A stretch of 24,976 nt of DNA, from positions 1,332 through 26,307 of the forward strand of contig ATSW01001998.1 of assembly GCA_000444245.1 (NCBI GenBank), in the 5' to 3' direction. Under the pieces are notes generated by a model. It ran no database searches, was not told where the DNA came from, and saw only the letters and a list, made by a program, of their open reading frames with translations. The position numbers and the translations under genes are program-made. Below, in pieces: positions 1-11,300 of this stretch. Each line of letters starts with the position of its first letter. The first letter of the stretch is position 1. Source of the stretch: Botryllus schlosseri. Taxonomy: Eukaryota > Chordata > Ascidiacea > Stolidobranchia > Styelidae.

Positions 1-378
1 CATGAAATTGTTGAGCTGTCTTCAAAGACGATGCAAAACAAATTTGAGTCAATTCCGACTTGTAGAAGCGGAGTTATTCGTTGATATTTCTTGGATTATC
101 CTTTGATCCGGGGATTATCAACGAAAAACTCATATAGTTCCGCTTCTACTAGTCGGAATTGACTCAAATTTGTTTTGCATCGTCTTTGAAGACAGCTCAA
201 CAATTTCATGGGGTTGGCAGAAAAATTTGAGAATTTTTTTTTTTCAATTTAAGATTGCACGGCCTTCACTGGTTGGAATTGAGTCAAATTTGGTGTGCAT
301 CGTTTTCCTGGACAACCTGACGATTTAGTCATTAGGCGAGTGAGATTTGGAAAAAAAAGTTTTTTTTGAACAACCGTA
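1..378. mobile_element. Foldback (long inverted repeat) element, copy A, cut by window start
   Basis: Bases 1-96 and about 119-210 are near-perfect reverse complements around a short AT-rich centre, so the stretch can form a hairpin with arms of about 90 bp. A second unit in the right-arm orientation follows at about 250-335, sharing the string GGTTGGAATTGAGTCAAATTT. The element then ends in a T-rich run and GAACAACCGTACTG. The same unit and the same kind of end recur at 8393-9024 and 12947-13485. No coding capacity is seen, so this is a non-autonomous element. Its left outer end lies outside the window. Confidence 0.75.
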
Positions 379-389
379 CTGCTCATCAC

Positions 390-496
390 CAGACTTGGAT
401 AACTAGATAATTCTAGTTATGTAATTTCACTAAATTAGAGCGAAATGCCGGTTATCTAATTTGGAAAATTTTCTAGTTGTCTATTGTCCAAGTCTG
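390..496. mobile_element. 107-bp hAT-type MITE with 8-bp target duplication
   Basis: The element starts CAGACTTGG and ends CCAAGTCTG, a perfect 9-bp terminal inverted repeat with weaker similarity inward. It is flanked on both sides by CTCATCAC (382-389 and 497-504), an 8-bp target site duplication of the size hAT transposases make. It is far too short to code and would need a transposase in trans. It sits at the right edge of foldback copy A, so it probably inserted after it. The same family is the likely ancestor of the arrays at 4211-5135. Confidence 0.85.
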
Positions 497-567
497 CTCA
501 TCACAGCGGAACCATAATAACACCACCTGCCAATTCACATTAACAACAAGAATACAATGAAAAATAC

Positions 568-573
568 TTTATT
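568..573 (-). promoter_or_regulatory. Likely POLA2 polyadenylation signal
   Basis: An AATAAA hexamer on the minus strand lies about 124 bases past the POLA2 stop codon in an A/T-rich stretch. It is the first canonical hexamer noticed downstream of the stop, so it probably directs 3' end formation. It also lies beyond the duplicated C-terminal tail at 601-669, so that duplicate would be in the 3' UTR. Confidence 0.5.
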
Positions 574-600
574 ATGAATATTAAAAGTTAAAATCGACTA

Positions 601-738
601 AAACCATATAAAAGCGAACACATTCTTTTATATCCTATCAACTTGAGCCGTAATACCATTACAAACATTAAAACCATATAAAAGCGAACATTCCCATCAT
701 ATCCTGACGACTTGAGCGCTAAAACCGTTACAGATATT
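601..738 (-). repeat. Tandem duplication of the POLA2 tail (period about 70 bp)
   Basis: Positions 671-738 contain the last codons of POLA2, the stop codon and the start of the 3' UTR. Positions 601-669 are a diverged second copy in the same order and strand, starting with an identical run of about 20 bases. Read on the minus strand, the real tail is NICNGFSAQVVRI-stop and the second copy reads NVCNGITAQVDRI-stop. The second copy lies after the POLA2 stop, so it should not be translated as part of the normal protein. Confidence 0.85.
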
Positions 739-3401
739 TCCGCCACCGTCCTCGGGTTCGATCAACATCTGAGCGTAAGTTCCCCCGGACGTGCCTTTGG
801 CGAGCCTGCCCGGATTCACGCAGACTAAATCCTCCAACGGCTTGACAAACGATTTCAGATCGGAGGGCAAAATCAAAACGTCCGGATGCTTCGCCAAGAA
901 GCCGTATCTTTCAGCGGCGTTGTAGTCGACGTTGAGGCTCTCATTCGATGGGCAAAGTGGATAGAAGCTAAACGAATTATTCAACAAAACAGAATATTAG
1001 TCATGGGCCATCAAATTAGTCAATCACTCACGCAGAAAGCAATGGTGTAAATACTTACGTAATTAAAGGAGTAGAGGAAGAAAAAAACACTAGTAGAAAA
1101 CAGTAGCACTGCTTCACTACAGGTCAGCTCAGCCTGTCAGACACATGCTGCTTTTCAACAGATCAAAGTGACAGTGATAATAGAAGTCGGAAACACAAAA
1201 CCAACCTTCTAGGATCACTGTGTTTTCGAAACGCTGCAAATTCCTAACATGTCTCGCCAACACACTTACAAAGTCTGCAACGCAAAATAAGTGATGACTA
1301 GGGCAAGTTATTGCAATTTTAAAAAAAATTAAATACTAACAAGTTATTTAGTTTATTGTTTCAAACTGTTTGAAGGAATCTTATATCTTTTTGGATTTTT
1401 CAATCAACTTTTTCCGATTTTTTTATGCATCTAACTTTTTACTGGAAATATTTGGCACTACATGTAAATAGATCGCTCGATTATTTCACTGTCGTTCAAA
1501 TTCGAGGACCTTTCTGATTTGACGTTCATTGAGGCTAGACCGCCGAAATTTGTATTTTCAATAGGGTCAATTTTTTCAGACTGTTGATTTTGTTGTCAAC
1601 ATAGAGTTTTGCTAAAGGGCCTTGGATACGAAACGATTCGAGTATCTCATACCCTAATAATCTCAAGGAACTTGTCCATAAATGCAACTTTTCTGAAAAA
1701 TAAGTGCAACTTCCCACGGATTTGACTGCAATAAAAACTTGCGCTAGTGATGCCATCACAAATCGGTGCGATTTTCGGTGATATACCCATTTTCCCCTAC
1801 AGTGGACGCAGGGAGCTATCTCGCAAAGTTGTTCAAGGTTCACTCACGAAAGTTATGCAAACATATCCCAACTACTTTCTGCTTTACAATAGTCACTGCG
1901 TTAGCCGCATGCGAGTACACACCTCCTTTGCTGTATCAAGTGCTGGGCCAGCCTTCCGATCCTGTCGGTCGGACCTGACGACGATTTACTGATCTCTTCC
2001 GCACACAAATGAAACAAGACATCGTTAGAAGTCAGAGCCACAGAGACGCCTTCGATATCGAGCACGCACGGGTCTTGAGCAAAGTACACGTCCTGCAAGC
2101 AACCGCAATTCAAAACCGGATAACGAGCGACATGTTACTCTATACCGCATACCTTGCTGGGCAACGCCGATACGTAGGGTGCTCTGGGATATACTGCATC
2201 ACAGCCAGCGTCTCGACTGGATGGCACAAAAACCAGGCTCGTTGACCTTATAAAATGAAGTTGAGTTGCCTTCTGGAGGTACAGAACTTGAATATACACT
2301 TGAATAATATATTCTTTTTGAATTAAATCGGACTATTTTTGCCAGACACTTGTCAGGGGTCATTGTCAGCAACTAGTAGAGAGATCTTTGTATATCAACA
2401 GCCATATCACCAAATAAATATGCAACATGAAAATTCAAATAATCGAGGTCAATGGGCTCAATGAACCAATTATTTCACATGAACTCCTTCATTTGGTACA
2501 AACTAGGCAGGGTTGTAACCAAGTCACAAGTCAATCTCCCTGTTTACAGTTGACTCGAGTCAGGTTGAGTCATTTTCAATTCACAAACGAGCCAAGTCAG
2601 CTAGCAGAGGGTCGAGTCAGAGTCATAGTGTTCAGTTTACAGTTCAACCCACTTTTTCAACTCTGTTACAGTGACATAACGATGGCTCGTATTCATAATA
2701 TAGTAATTTTCCTCAGATCTAACAGTTTCTGGTCCTATTTTCCAAGTATCAGGACTGATAGACGAAATACCAGCGACGTGGTAACTTTACTATTCCTTGA
2801 AATCACAACGAAATGTCCCTCTTGGCCGTCCATGTCTCGGATCATATGACCCGGTTTGAGCCATGCACAATGACCCAAGCAAAAGTCGAGTCAATACAAA
2901 CATTGACTCGAAGATATATGTCGTGAGACAAAGCAATCAACACATATATATTCAGAGTGATGAGATGAAAACAACTGCATGAATTTTGAAAGTCTTCCCA
3001 AGAGCTAACAGTAAAATCTGAACGAATCAACATCAGGCCACAAAACCTGCCGAATCCACCAAGCGCGTATCGCGCAGCAGAAACAAAACCCACGCAGACC
3101 ACACAAAAGCATACCCCCGCAGAGAATCGATAATATAATTCAGCCTGTCTGCGATCACGTCCTCATAAGAAACCCCAAACTTCCCCGTGTTAATCTCGTC
3201 GTGCTTGTTGTCGGCGATTGGTCCGATCTTGAAGCAAACGTGAATGAGGACAGGTTTCGCTGAAATTGTTCACATAACTCACGATTATCGTCACGTCTGG
3301 ACTGCGTTCCTTGACGACACGTATCAAGTCCTGCAGGGGTTCGTAACTGAGGCAGTCTGACGTGGTGAAGGGGCCGGATGCCACGAGAAGGCTTAGAGGA
3401 T
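697..3401 (-). CDS. POLA2: DNA polymerase alpha subunit B (C-terminal five exons)
   Basis: This is the non-catalytic B subunit of the nuclear DNA polymerase alpha-primase complex, which starts Okazaki fragments and tethers the primase-polymerase to the replication machinery. Coding exons in transcript order are 3401-3283, 3227-3115, 2246-2153, 2092-1923 and 967-697. All introns are GT-AG (55, 868, 60 and 955 bp), and the splice phases join without a stop to give about 254 residues ending in a TGA at 697-699. Recognisable conserved stretches are LLVASGPFTTSD, GPIADNKHDEI, LVFVPSSRDA, ALTSNDVLFHLCAEEIS, PDVLILPSDL, CVNPGRLAKGTSGGTYA and the terminal QVVRI. Together they cover the phosphoesterase-fold domain, which is inactive in this family. 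Human POLA2 is about 600 residues, so over half lies upstream. The exon starting at 3401 opens with two bases of a split codon, so at least one earlier exon exists, but none was recognised between 3402 and the oppositely oriented gene at 5310. The 868-bp intron carries a GAGTC-rich repeat. Confidence 0.95.
1000..1900. other. Last POLA2 intron, no recognised feature
   Basis: This is AT-rich intron sequence between the last two POLA2 exons. No exon, RNA gene or repeat shared with the rest of the window was recognised. The open frames here on both strands lack protein-like composition and splice context. Confidence 0.5.
2508..2915. repeat. GAGTC-rich repeat, copy 1 (in POLA2 intron)
   Basis: The left edge reads CAGGGTTGTAACCAAGTCAC, which recurs at 6798. 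The body is full of GAGTC/GACTC words and contains a run resembling the other copy near AACAGTTTCTGGTCCTATTT. The right edge is uncertain and is set where GAGTC words stop. The pattern fits a short non-autonomous DNA element, perhaps hAT-like from its CAGGG start. It lies within the 868-bp POLA2 intron and does not disturb the coding exons. Confidence 0.55.
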
Positions 3402-3449
3402 CTGGATGAAATGAAGTCTGTTGTTCAATGAGCAGTGTTGGCATCTAGT

Positions 3450-4200
3450 CTACACTATAGCTCTACTGATGTGACATATTTTCGCAGACATGTCATATAG
3501 AAAATACGGAAAGGTAAAAAAGAAGCTCTTGTAGAGGGGTTGTATAATTTTAACGGTTGAGTGCAAAGTGCATCTTAGAAACTAACGCAAAGTCACTAAT
3601 GACAGTAAAAATCCGTACCATTCAAAAAAAATAAATCAATTCGATATATTTCTCCTACCCGTTATGTAATACTGCCAAGCATAGGCGCTGAACGCTAATT
3701 TTCCTTAGGTATGAGGGTTCGCTGACGTCATAATGTGACGGAATTGATAATTAGGGTTAATATAGCATCGATTCATGAGGGTTAAGTGCATGCCTAGATG
3801 CCGATTATACAATCTCCTCGTGTTAACGAACTTGCGCGTATAAGCTTGTCAGCGAGTCCGGAAGCGCTGTCAATTAGCGTTATCGCTCGCGATCAATTAA
3901 ATACGCCGCTTATCAATGTGTCTTACGTAACCTCGGCCGGCGACGATTTCCGCAAGGCAAAATGTTTGGGTTGTTAGCGAAGCTGTTCTATAATGGCACC
4001 GATTTCAGGTTGTTGAAACCCTTCTCGTCTTTTACAACTCAAGCCTTGATAAACATCTTCTGATGGCTATGTTTAAGTATTAACGGAATTCAATTACGCA
4101 CGCACAGCACAGGCACATGTCAGCGGACATTCGATGTCATTTAGTTTGGCAGTAAGGTAACCGCTAATCAGCATACACCTAACGGCATTGTCTTCAAGCC
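3450..4200. other. Gene-free stretch upstream of the POLA2 exons
   Basis: Any missing 5' POLA2 exon would be expected here or further right on the minus strand, but no conserved POLA2 segment was recognised. A locally CpG-richer patch lies at about 3800-3960. No transposon ends were seen. Confidence 0.4.
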
Positions 4201-4210
4201 ATCTAGACTG

Positions 4211-4440
4211 CAGACTTGGACAACTCGATAATACTAGTTGTCTAATTTCACTAAATTAGAGCGAAATGCCAGTAGTCTAATTCTAATCTAATTTGGGAAA
4301 TGTTTCTGTGCTCTAATTCTAATCTAATTTGTGAAATGTTCTTATTCTCTAATTCTAATCTAATTTGTGAAATGTCCGTATTCTCTAATTCTAGTTCTAA
4401 TCTAATTATTGTTTTCCTGAAAATGCCTCTTTGTCCAAGG
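4211..4440. repeat. Minisatellite array 1, grown from the CAGACTTGG MITE family
   Basis: The left edge, CAGACTTGGACAACT followed by a segment with ACTAAATTAGAGCGAAATGCC, matches the 107-bp MITE at 390-496. Where that MITE has a single TCTAATTTGGAAA segment, this copy has about four tandem units of roughly 35 bp, each with CTCTAATTCTAATCTAATTT and a variable linker. It ends near TTTGTCCAAGG, a decayed form of the right terminal repeat. No clear target duplication is visible. Confidence 0.7.
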
Positions 4441-4904
4441 CATATTGCAATATTGCAGTGAGTTAAAACGAATATCCCGCTTGCGCAGGGAAATCCAGTG
4501 CCAAGCCGCCATCGCCTTACTTACACCGTGGAGTCATAGTAGATATTATGACGAATATAGCCTGCTAGAGTAGCTTGTAGTCTGCAAACAACATTCTAGT
4601 TTCTAAAACTTTACGTTAGTACATCGCCATTCTGACTAACATGGGCGATGCCCACGGTAACCATAAAAGAAGTAATATTTTATTAAATTATAGTAAAAAT
4701 CGAGCCAAGCTTGGTGTACAGAAGTTAACCATTCTCATGTTTATGGGAATGCACTGTTGTTGTTGTTTATTAAACAAACACATGTGGCGCTTATCGCCTC
4801 ACGGCCTTTTGCACCACGCACTGTGATTTGATGTGAACTGCATTTTGCTGTATTCATTTCCCATATACAATTTCATTCAATTTCCAAGTTTTTGCGAACT
4901 AAGT
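4441..4904. other. Unassigned sequence between the two minisatellite arrays
   Basis: This 464-bp stretch separates the two arrays. It may be an insertion into one expanded element or simply the spacer between two elements. No protein domain, RNA gene or shared repeat was recognised. Confidence 0.4.
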
Positions 4905-5135
4905 ATAGCTCTAATTCTAATTCTAATCTAATCTGGAAAATCCTTAGTAGCTCTAATTCTAATTCTAATCTAATTTGAAAAAAGCTGTGTAGCTCTAATT
5001 CTAATTCTAATCTAATTTGGAAAACTGCGCAGCTCTAATTCTAATTCTAATCTAGTTTGAAAAAAACTGTGGAGCTCTAATTCTAATTTTAATCTAATTC
5101 AGAAAAGCTGAAAATTTTCTAGTTGTCCAAGTCTG
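4905..5135. repeat. Minisatellite array 2, with the MITE right end
   Basis: Five tandem units of about 36-40 bp follow the pattern AGCTCTAATTCTAATTCTAA, then TCTAATTTGGAAAA-like sequence and a short variable GC-containing linker. The array ends in TTTTCTAGTTGTCCAAGTCTG-like sequence at 5135, matching the right terminal repeat of the 107-bp MITE family. No left terminal repeat lies next to it. Arrays 1 and 2 may therefore be the two halves of one element starting at 4211. Confidence 0.7.
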
Positions 5136-5309
5136 ATAGCAAGTTTGCACAAGTCTAGTGCTTGTGCAATTAATTTCACGGCCAAGTATAACCCATAGTG
5201 CAATATCAATGTCGCATAAAATATATCCGATCCCATACTTGCTCAGCAATCAGCATTAATACAATTATCATCCTTACAAATCAAATAACACTGTTCGGCA
5301 GGAGCGACG

Positions 5310-8300
5310 ATGGAGGGTGTTTCAACTCTAGTAGCAGCTTTCAATCAATCGCAAAGCGCCATTCGCGCCCTCGTGCCTGGCTTCTACAATTACGTTTACG
5401 ACTTCGACGGCAGAACCCAAAATTACATCAAAGATGGCGGACAAGATATGTTCGACACGGGGAACAAGGTGCGTAATCGATATGCACGGGTGATGCCATA
5501 GACACTTGTTGTGTGTCTTATATCCCTCTCCTTATCGGGTCGTTATGTATTAGTTAATCATTGCTTTCCTGTGCGGCGAGACAGACCCCGATGGGTTGCG
5601 GGTTCGAGCACGGCAGAGGTCGACTCCAGAATTTCCTACCTACGTGTTGGAGGTTTATCTTGGCTCCTCCTTGCCATCTCATCCGTCTAAGCGGTTTCTT
5701 ATAAAAGCTTAGAAGTGGGCCATGGTATAAGTCGGCAGCAACGAAATATAAATGGAGAAAATTGGCCTAGTGTAAATGACCATAGTATAGTCGAGAAACA
5801 CCATGAATATCACAAACAACATTGCTTTCTTAATCATCAGTTTCCAAATTATCTTTTATTGAAATTGCTACAATTTCCGAGTTATTTAAATTGCCTTTCA
5901 CGGGGTATTGTGAGATCTCAGGTAGTAAAAGCCCATTAATATGAAACCGCAGTCTTATGTATTTGGGCACGAAAATTTTACCAATGGGCAGAGCATGACA
6001 TATTCTCTATTTGGACATTTTCAAGTCATGTTCAATTCATCGCGCCGTGGGTAAATACAGTGACGTAACTCACATCTTAAATGCTCGTTCACGATGTAGT
6101 CCTGACAAGGATTATGATGAAGGTTTTGACTTCAATACTATTTTGACAGCTCTATTATCAAATCGGAGATACTCCAGAGATTCAAGTTACGTACAACGTC
6201 AATTACAGGTATGCTGTTATGATGAAGGCAACATTCGTACTGGAATCCTTAGAACATATGTTTTCATTCGCTCAGCTATGGTATGAGATGATCACTAAGC
6301 AAGACTACGTGGGTTCACAAAAGGGGTGGACCCAACATATCGTTCTTTACTTACGGTGGCACACGTATGGCTCCCAGAACGAGTTAGCAACGCAGTATAC
6401 CTCTACTTTTAGGAGTACTCATGTAGATTATGCGTGCTTGCACCACTTCAACTGAAACAGTCCAGCCATAATTTCTTACTTTTCCCAATCTGGATTTTTG
6501 AAAAGTAGACAGCTGTTAAGGAATAAGTTTTCGTCACTATTACTCAAGTGAATCAGTCATAAAAACTGCTCGAAATGGCTCTTTATCGCCGTAACGCAAT
6601 GGATATGTGCGGACTTCACCTATTCGTAAAGTGTCATTTTGCGCTGGTTACCAAGATAAACATTGTAATTTCCGAAGAATGCACCTCCGATTAGCTACTA
6701 AATCATGCTACTCCTCAACCAAATCTACTATTAGAGACTGTTCACTAGAGTACTTTGTCAGACCTTCCATCTCTACCCTGGAAGTTGGTACTTTTCCCAG
6801 GGTTGTAACCAAGTCACAAGGTTCCGAGTCACAATTCAATCTCACTTTTATAGTTTTGACTCGATTCAAGTCGAGTCATTTTCTATTCGCCACGGAGTCG
6901 AGTCGAGTCCGAGTAATAGTGTTAAGACCCGAGCCCTAGTAAGAGTCACACTGTTTACTGTACAGTATCGAGTTCAAGTCAGGTTCAACTTATTCTTCGA
7001 AACTATTGGGTGATATCGAAGGCCTCGGATTCAAATCAGACTCATTTTTCTCACTCTAAACATGTTCATTCAAATAATAGATAATAAACACAGTTTCTGG
7101 GCCTATTTTTCGATTATCGGTTCTGAGATAGGCGACTTCGATGAGTCATATAGAATGTGCGAGTCAATTGACTTGCGCAAGTACTCGAGTACAAGTCGAG
7201 TCAGCACACAAATTCACTTGAGACGAGCCGATTCAACAAATTGCGACTTGAGTCAGCACAATCCTGACTGCTAGTTGTACTGGGTAAAAATACAAGGCGT
7301 TACTTGTACTTCCACGTGAAAACACAACGCTGACTATACTTTGATCAGCTCTGAACTGTCGTAGTTCATCGACTTCAACATCGAAATCCTATCCACAGGA
7401 ACAGAAGCCAAGGCGTGGATGTACTCGCCGCTACGTCGCACCCTTTCAGCGCAATGATGTGGATTGGGAACGAAGGACGAGCCACGCCAAAATTCACGTT
7501 GAAGGTACTAAAAACTGGTGACGTTTCGTGGACAGTAGAATCCGCTCAATTCGGACACGGGATAACCTGAAAAACCGTTTTATTCGGCCAAGATGCCTTG
7601 GAACGGAACAAAAATAAATATGATCATGGATTCGCCAATAATATGAAGTCGAAATTCCACTTTAAAAAAAGAGTTATCGGTATAGGCCACTGGAGGTGAA
7701 AAAATATCGGCGATTTTCGTGACGTCACAACATGATGGTAGGAAGTCAGCAAACTATAGTGCTTGACCGATAGACTGAGAATATTGCTATTCTTCATACT
7801 GCTTACACTTTCAAGGTGTCCAGATGTAGCCTGAATGGCTGTAAGGCTGTTGAAATAAATGCTCTCAAATTTATAAAATGCGTTTTTTGAGGTATAGATT
7901 GCATCTTATTTGAATATCGGCTGAATGTATTGGTGTTATCGCTGAAGGTGCTAGTTTTATCTCTGTCGGCGCAGAAATCCAATATTGGTCGGGCTCTAAT
8001 TATTTAACGTCAGAAACTCTGGTTAATTCGGACAATTCTCCGCATAATTTGGTCACGGCCTCTCAATATCAATCGTTGGGTTATATGATACAATAACTAT
8101 TACTAAGTTCTTTTTAACGCAAGATGGATGATTATTATAATGACGATTCATGCAGTCTAATCGACAATGCACTCATAAAGTCCGTGCCAGGTTCATGTCG
8201 TTTTCACATCGGTAACATTGCGTCCATCTTGTAGAACAGAATGGTACAGAAAAGTTTTTTCGTTTTATTTCGTGGTGTACTTTTACCATGTGAAAATATC

Positions 8301-11300
8301 GTTTTAGCGCTTGCTGCATGGCTTTTATTGGCTTAGTAGTATACTATATTTGAAGATTAGCTATACATGTACCGTATCAACCCTGAATATTCACTGTAGA
8401 GTAGGGGTGTTGACTTTTTCTTTCAAATTGTACCGGCTACTTGGTAAAATTGTTAGGTTACCTAAAAAAACACGCTGCTCACCCATTTTGACTCAATTCC
8501 AACCTATTGTGGCGTCGCTATAGGAGAAAAAGTTTTTTTGACAAATGAGAATAAATATTTTTTCTTCAAATTTTACTGCCTACCCCATGAAATTGTTACA
8601 TTGTCTGAAAACACGATGCACAACGAATTTGACTCAATTCGAACCAGTTGAAACGAAGTTATTGATGTTCAAAATTTGAGATTTCAAATCATAGTATATG
8701 CGGTGGGCAGAACTATATTAAATAATTAAAGAATTTTCCACCGTAAATACTATTTTATACAAATGCAAATTTTTCAATTACAATAACTCCGCTTCCACTG
8801 GTTGGAATTCAGTAAAATTTGATGAGCTTCTATAGATTTTGAATTTTATTTATTTATTTTTATATAATGAAAAAATAACTTTCTTCTCTTGTTGCAATGT
8901 GGCTACTGGCTGGAATTGAACCAAATTTAGTGTTTAGGCTTTAATTAGGTAACCTAACAATTTTATCAAGTAGCCAGTACAATTTGAGATAAAAAGTCAT
9001 TTTTGAATTCCCCTACACTACAGTACACAGTAATTGTTGAATCGTTTGGTATCAAAATACCGTACAACACAACTAACATTGTAGATATAACTCCTGTGCG
9101 TTGTATACCAATTACCGAAGTAATGTACAGCTGCAATTCATTTATTATCCTTAAATACAGTATTTTAATGAGTTATAATTTATATGCCTTTACGCATGAC
9201 AACAAATCGAACGACTGATTTATGTTTAATTCGGACAAAGTTGTTTCTCCTCTTTGAGGCCAAAATGAGCGAAACCAAAGTGTTGGAATTAAGCGGAGTC
9301 GAGTGTTTATCAACATGGAGTGACTGGTTTTAGGTCGTGTCAGGTACCGGAGCAGACGGAGACGGTCATTACAGCACACGGACTGGGGAAATGACATACG
9401 GGGATCTACATTTGCAATATTACGCTTATAATGTGTACGACGCCAACGATCCCTCTATCTGTAAAGTGTTTTATTACATTGACAACGTGCGAGTAAGTGG
9501 ATAAGGATTATGGCGATAATCATCGGAAATATGTAATATTCAAATGTCGTGGCAGACCTGGCAGTCAGTACCACCCACGGCCTTCACCAACGCACCCTGG
9601 TCATCAGGTACGGACAGTCTCACACACTCGGTACAGGCAACTGGTGCCCCAAAATCAATTCTGATGGGATACATGCTGTTATCAAAGTAAGAGAATTCGC
9701 ATTAGCATACCCAAAACCGTCGTCTTGAAAGTAAATCAAATAACAGATACATATGCATATGTATATTCAATTAGCAGCCGTAATTGTATAACGCGGAAAT
9801 TCAGAAAATATTTATTATTATGTGGGATATACCGACTACATTATCCCGCGTTATCAGTTTCGACCAACAAAACTGTTGGAGTATTGATTTGTCATGGATT
9901 GATATATACGACTTCACGATGTCTTCCAGAATCCAATTGTCGTACACGATTTCATTCACCTAGACTGCCTGTGGTCAGCAGTGACAGACTATTCATCGCT
10001 GGCTATTTAGGCGACTTACATTCCAGAGTTGAACGATATCGAAATCAAAGACCCGAACAAAGCCTGATGATTATTTTGGTTCTATAGGGTCGGTCTTTTA
10101 GGCTCGGACCTTTTTCGGCAAACATTGGATGCTCCCATGATTTCCGGATTTGCATTGTAGCTGGAATCCAAAACAGGAACAAAATTTGAAAATAGCATAT
10201 CCACTTATCTCTGATCTGCACTAATTTTCCATCTCGTTTACCAATTAGCAATACCTGTTTATCGTAACCTCGATCGAATCTCCTTCAAGAGATTGTGAAT
10301 GTATAAATGATAATGATTTTGCGTATCCGGATCCGATAAAACGGAATCCTAATCCAATTCTGATCATGTCTCTGTCTTATCGCTAAAATCCAGACCCCAA
10401 AATATCCTTCTGAATGGTAACATAGCAAGAATCTAATGTCCCTGTATTCGGCAGAGGTGGTCAGTAACGAAGTACTTCTACTGGCCAGAGTACGCAAGTA
10501 TTAATTGCCTGCTGGCGCTACTTACTCAAATGCTTAAATTTTCAACCTACTTCCACTTCTAGGTAAAACCAGACCTAGAATACCCGTTTAAATACTTACT
10601 TGGAAATCGCTACTTATTCGTGTACTTGAGTACATATTTATTTACGACTTCTATTTGTTCAACTTGACGCAAAACAGCACAGTAAACAAACACAAAGTCA
10701 CTTTGAATTTGTTTAGGAAAAACTTTCCTGCTAGAATCCAATATCCTGTCCCGTACATGGACAGTTGACACTGGACTTTGTAGTTACCTACTTTTCAGAG
10801 TTCCCGTACGAATTTTCTACTCAGGGACACTTACGCAACCTTCCTAAATAAGTCTACAGAGCTGCTTTGACTGATGCATTGTTCACGTTCTGTTGACAGG
10901 ATTACAGACCTTGAAGTCTCGAATAGCCAAATAAGGGCAGTGCTCAATAAAACCCTGGAAATCGTGAGCCATTTCAACAAAATCGACGGTGGGTATTATT
11001 TCACCTGAAGGCCTCATTCCCGCTACGCATTTGACCGGCTAAGGTTTCCACTGGCGCACTTTGACCATCGCGAAAACAAAAAAAAACATGAGAACTGTTA
11101 GATTGGAAGCTGGCTTCTAATATGGAAGAGTCCAACAATTGTTAGCCTTCATTAACCCGCGGAAAACTCACGCTACTCCGCAAGCCTTCGCGGAACCCCA
11201 AATTCTTGTCGAGCCATAAAAGCGAATATTTACCACGACATACTTGTAATACATAATACTGGTTCACATAATGAACTGTGCTCCAACAGAGTGTTAAAAG

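Noticed and set aside
1535-2245. Several open frames on both strands over the POLA2 exons
   Set aside because: Apart from the minus-strand frame carrying the 1923-2092 exon, they are shadows in other frames or run through introns. The plus-strand ones show no domains.
4450-4640. Possible minus-strand POLA2 5' exon (LQATLAGYIRHNIYYD between splice-like sites)
   Set aside because: It has AG and GT edges but no match to the known POLA2 N-terminal half, and it is too short to judge.
6011-6455. Overlapping plus-strand open frames, considered as the missing exon of the unnamed gene
   Set aside because: No clear acceptor in the right phase and no similarity to the expected protein style. Left as unassigned.
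9725-10087. A 120-codon plus-strand open frame
   Set aside because: It lies in an intron between two phase-compatible exons, with no recognisable domain and random-looking composition.
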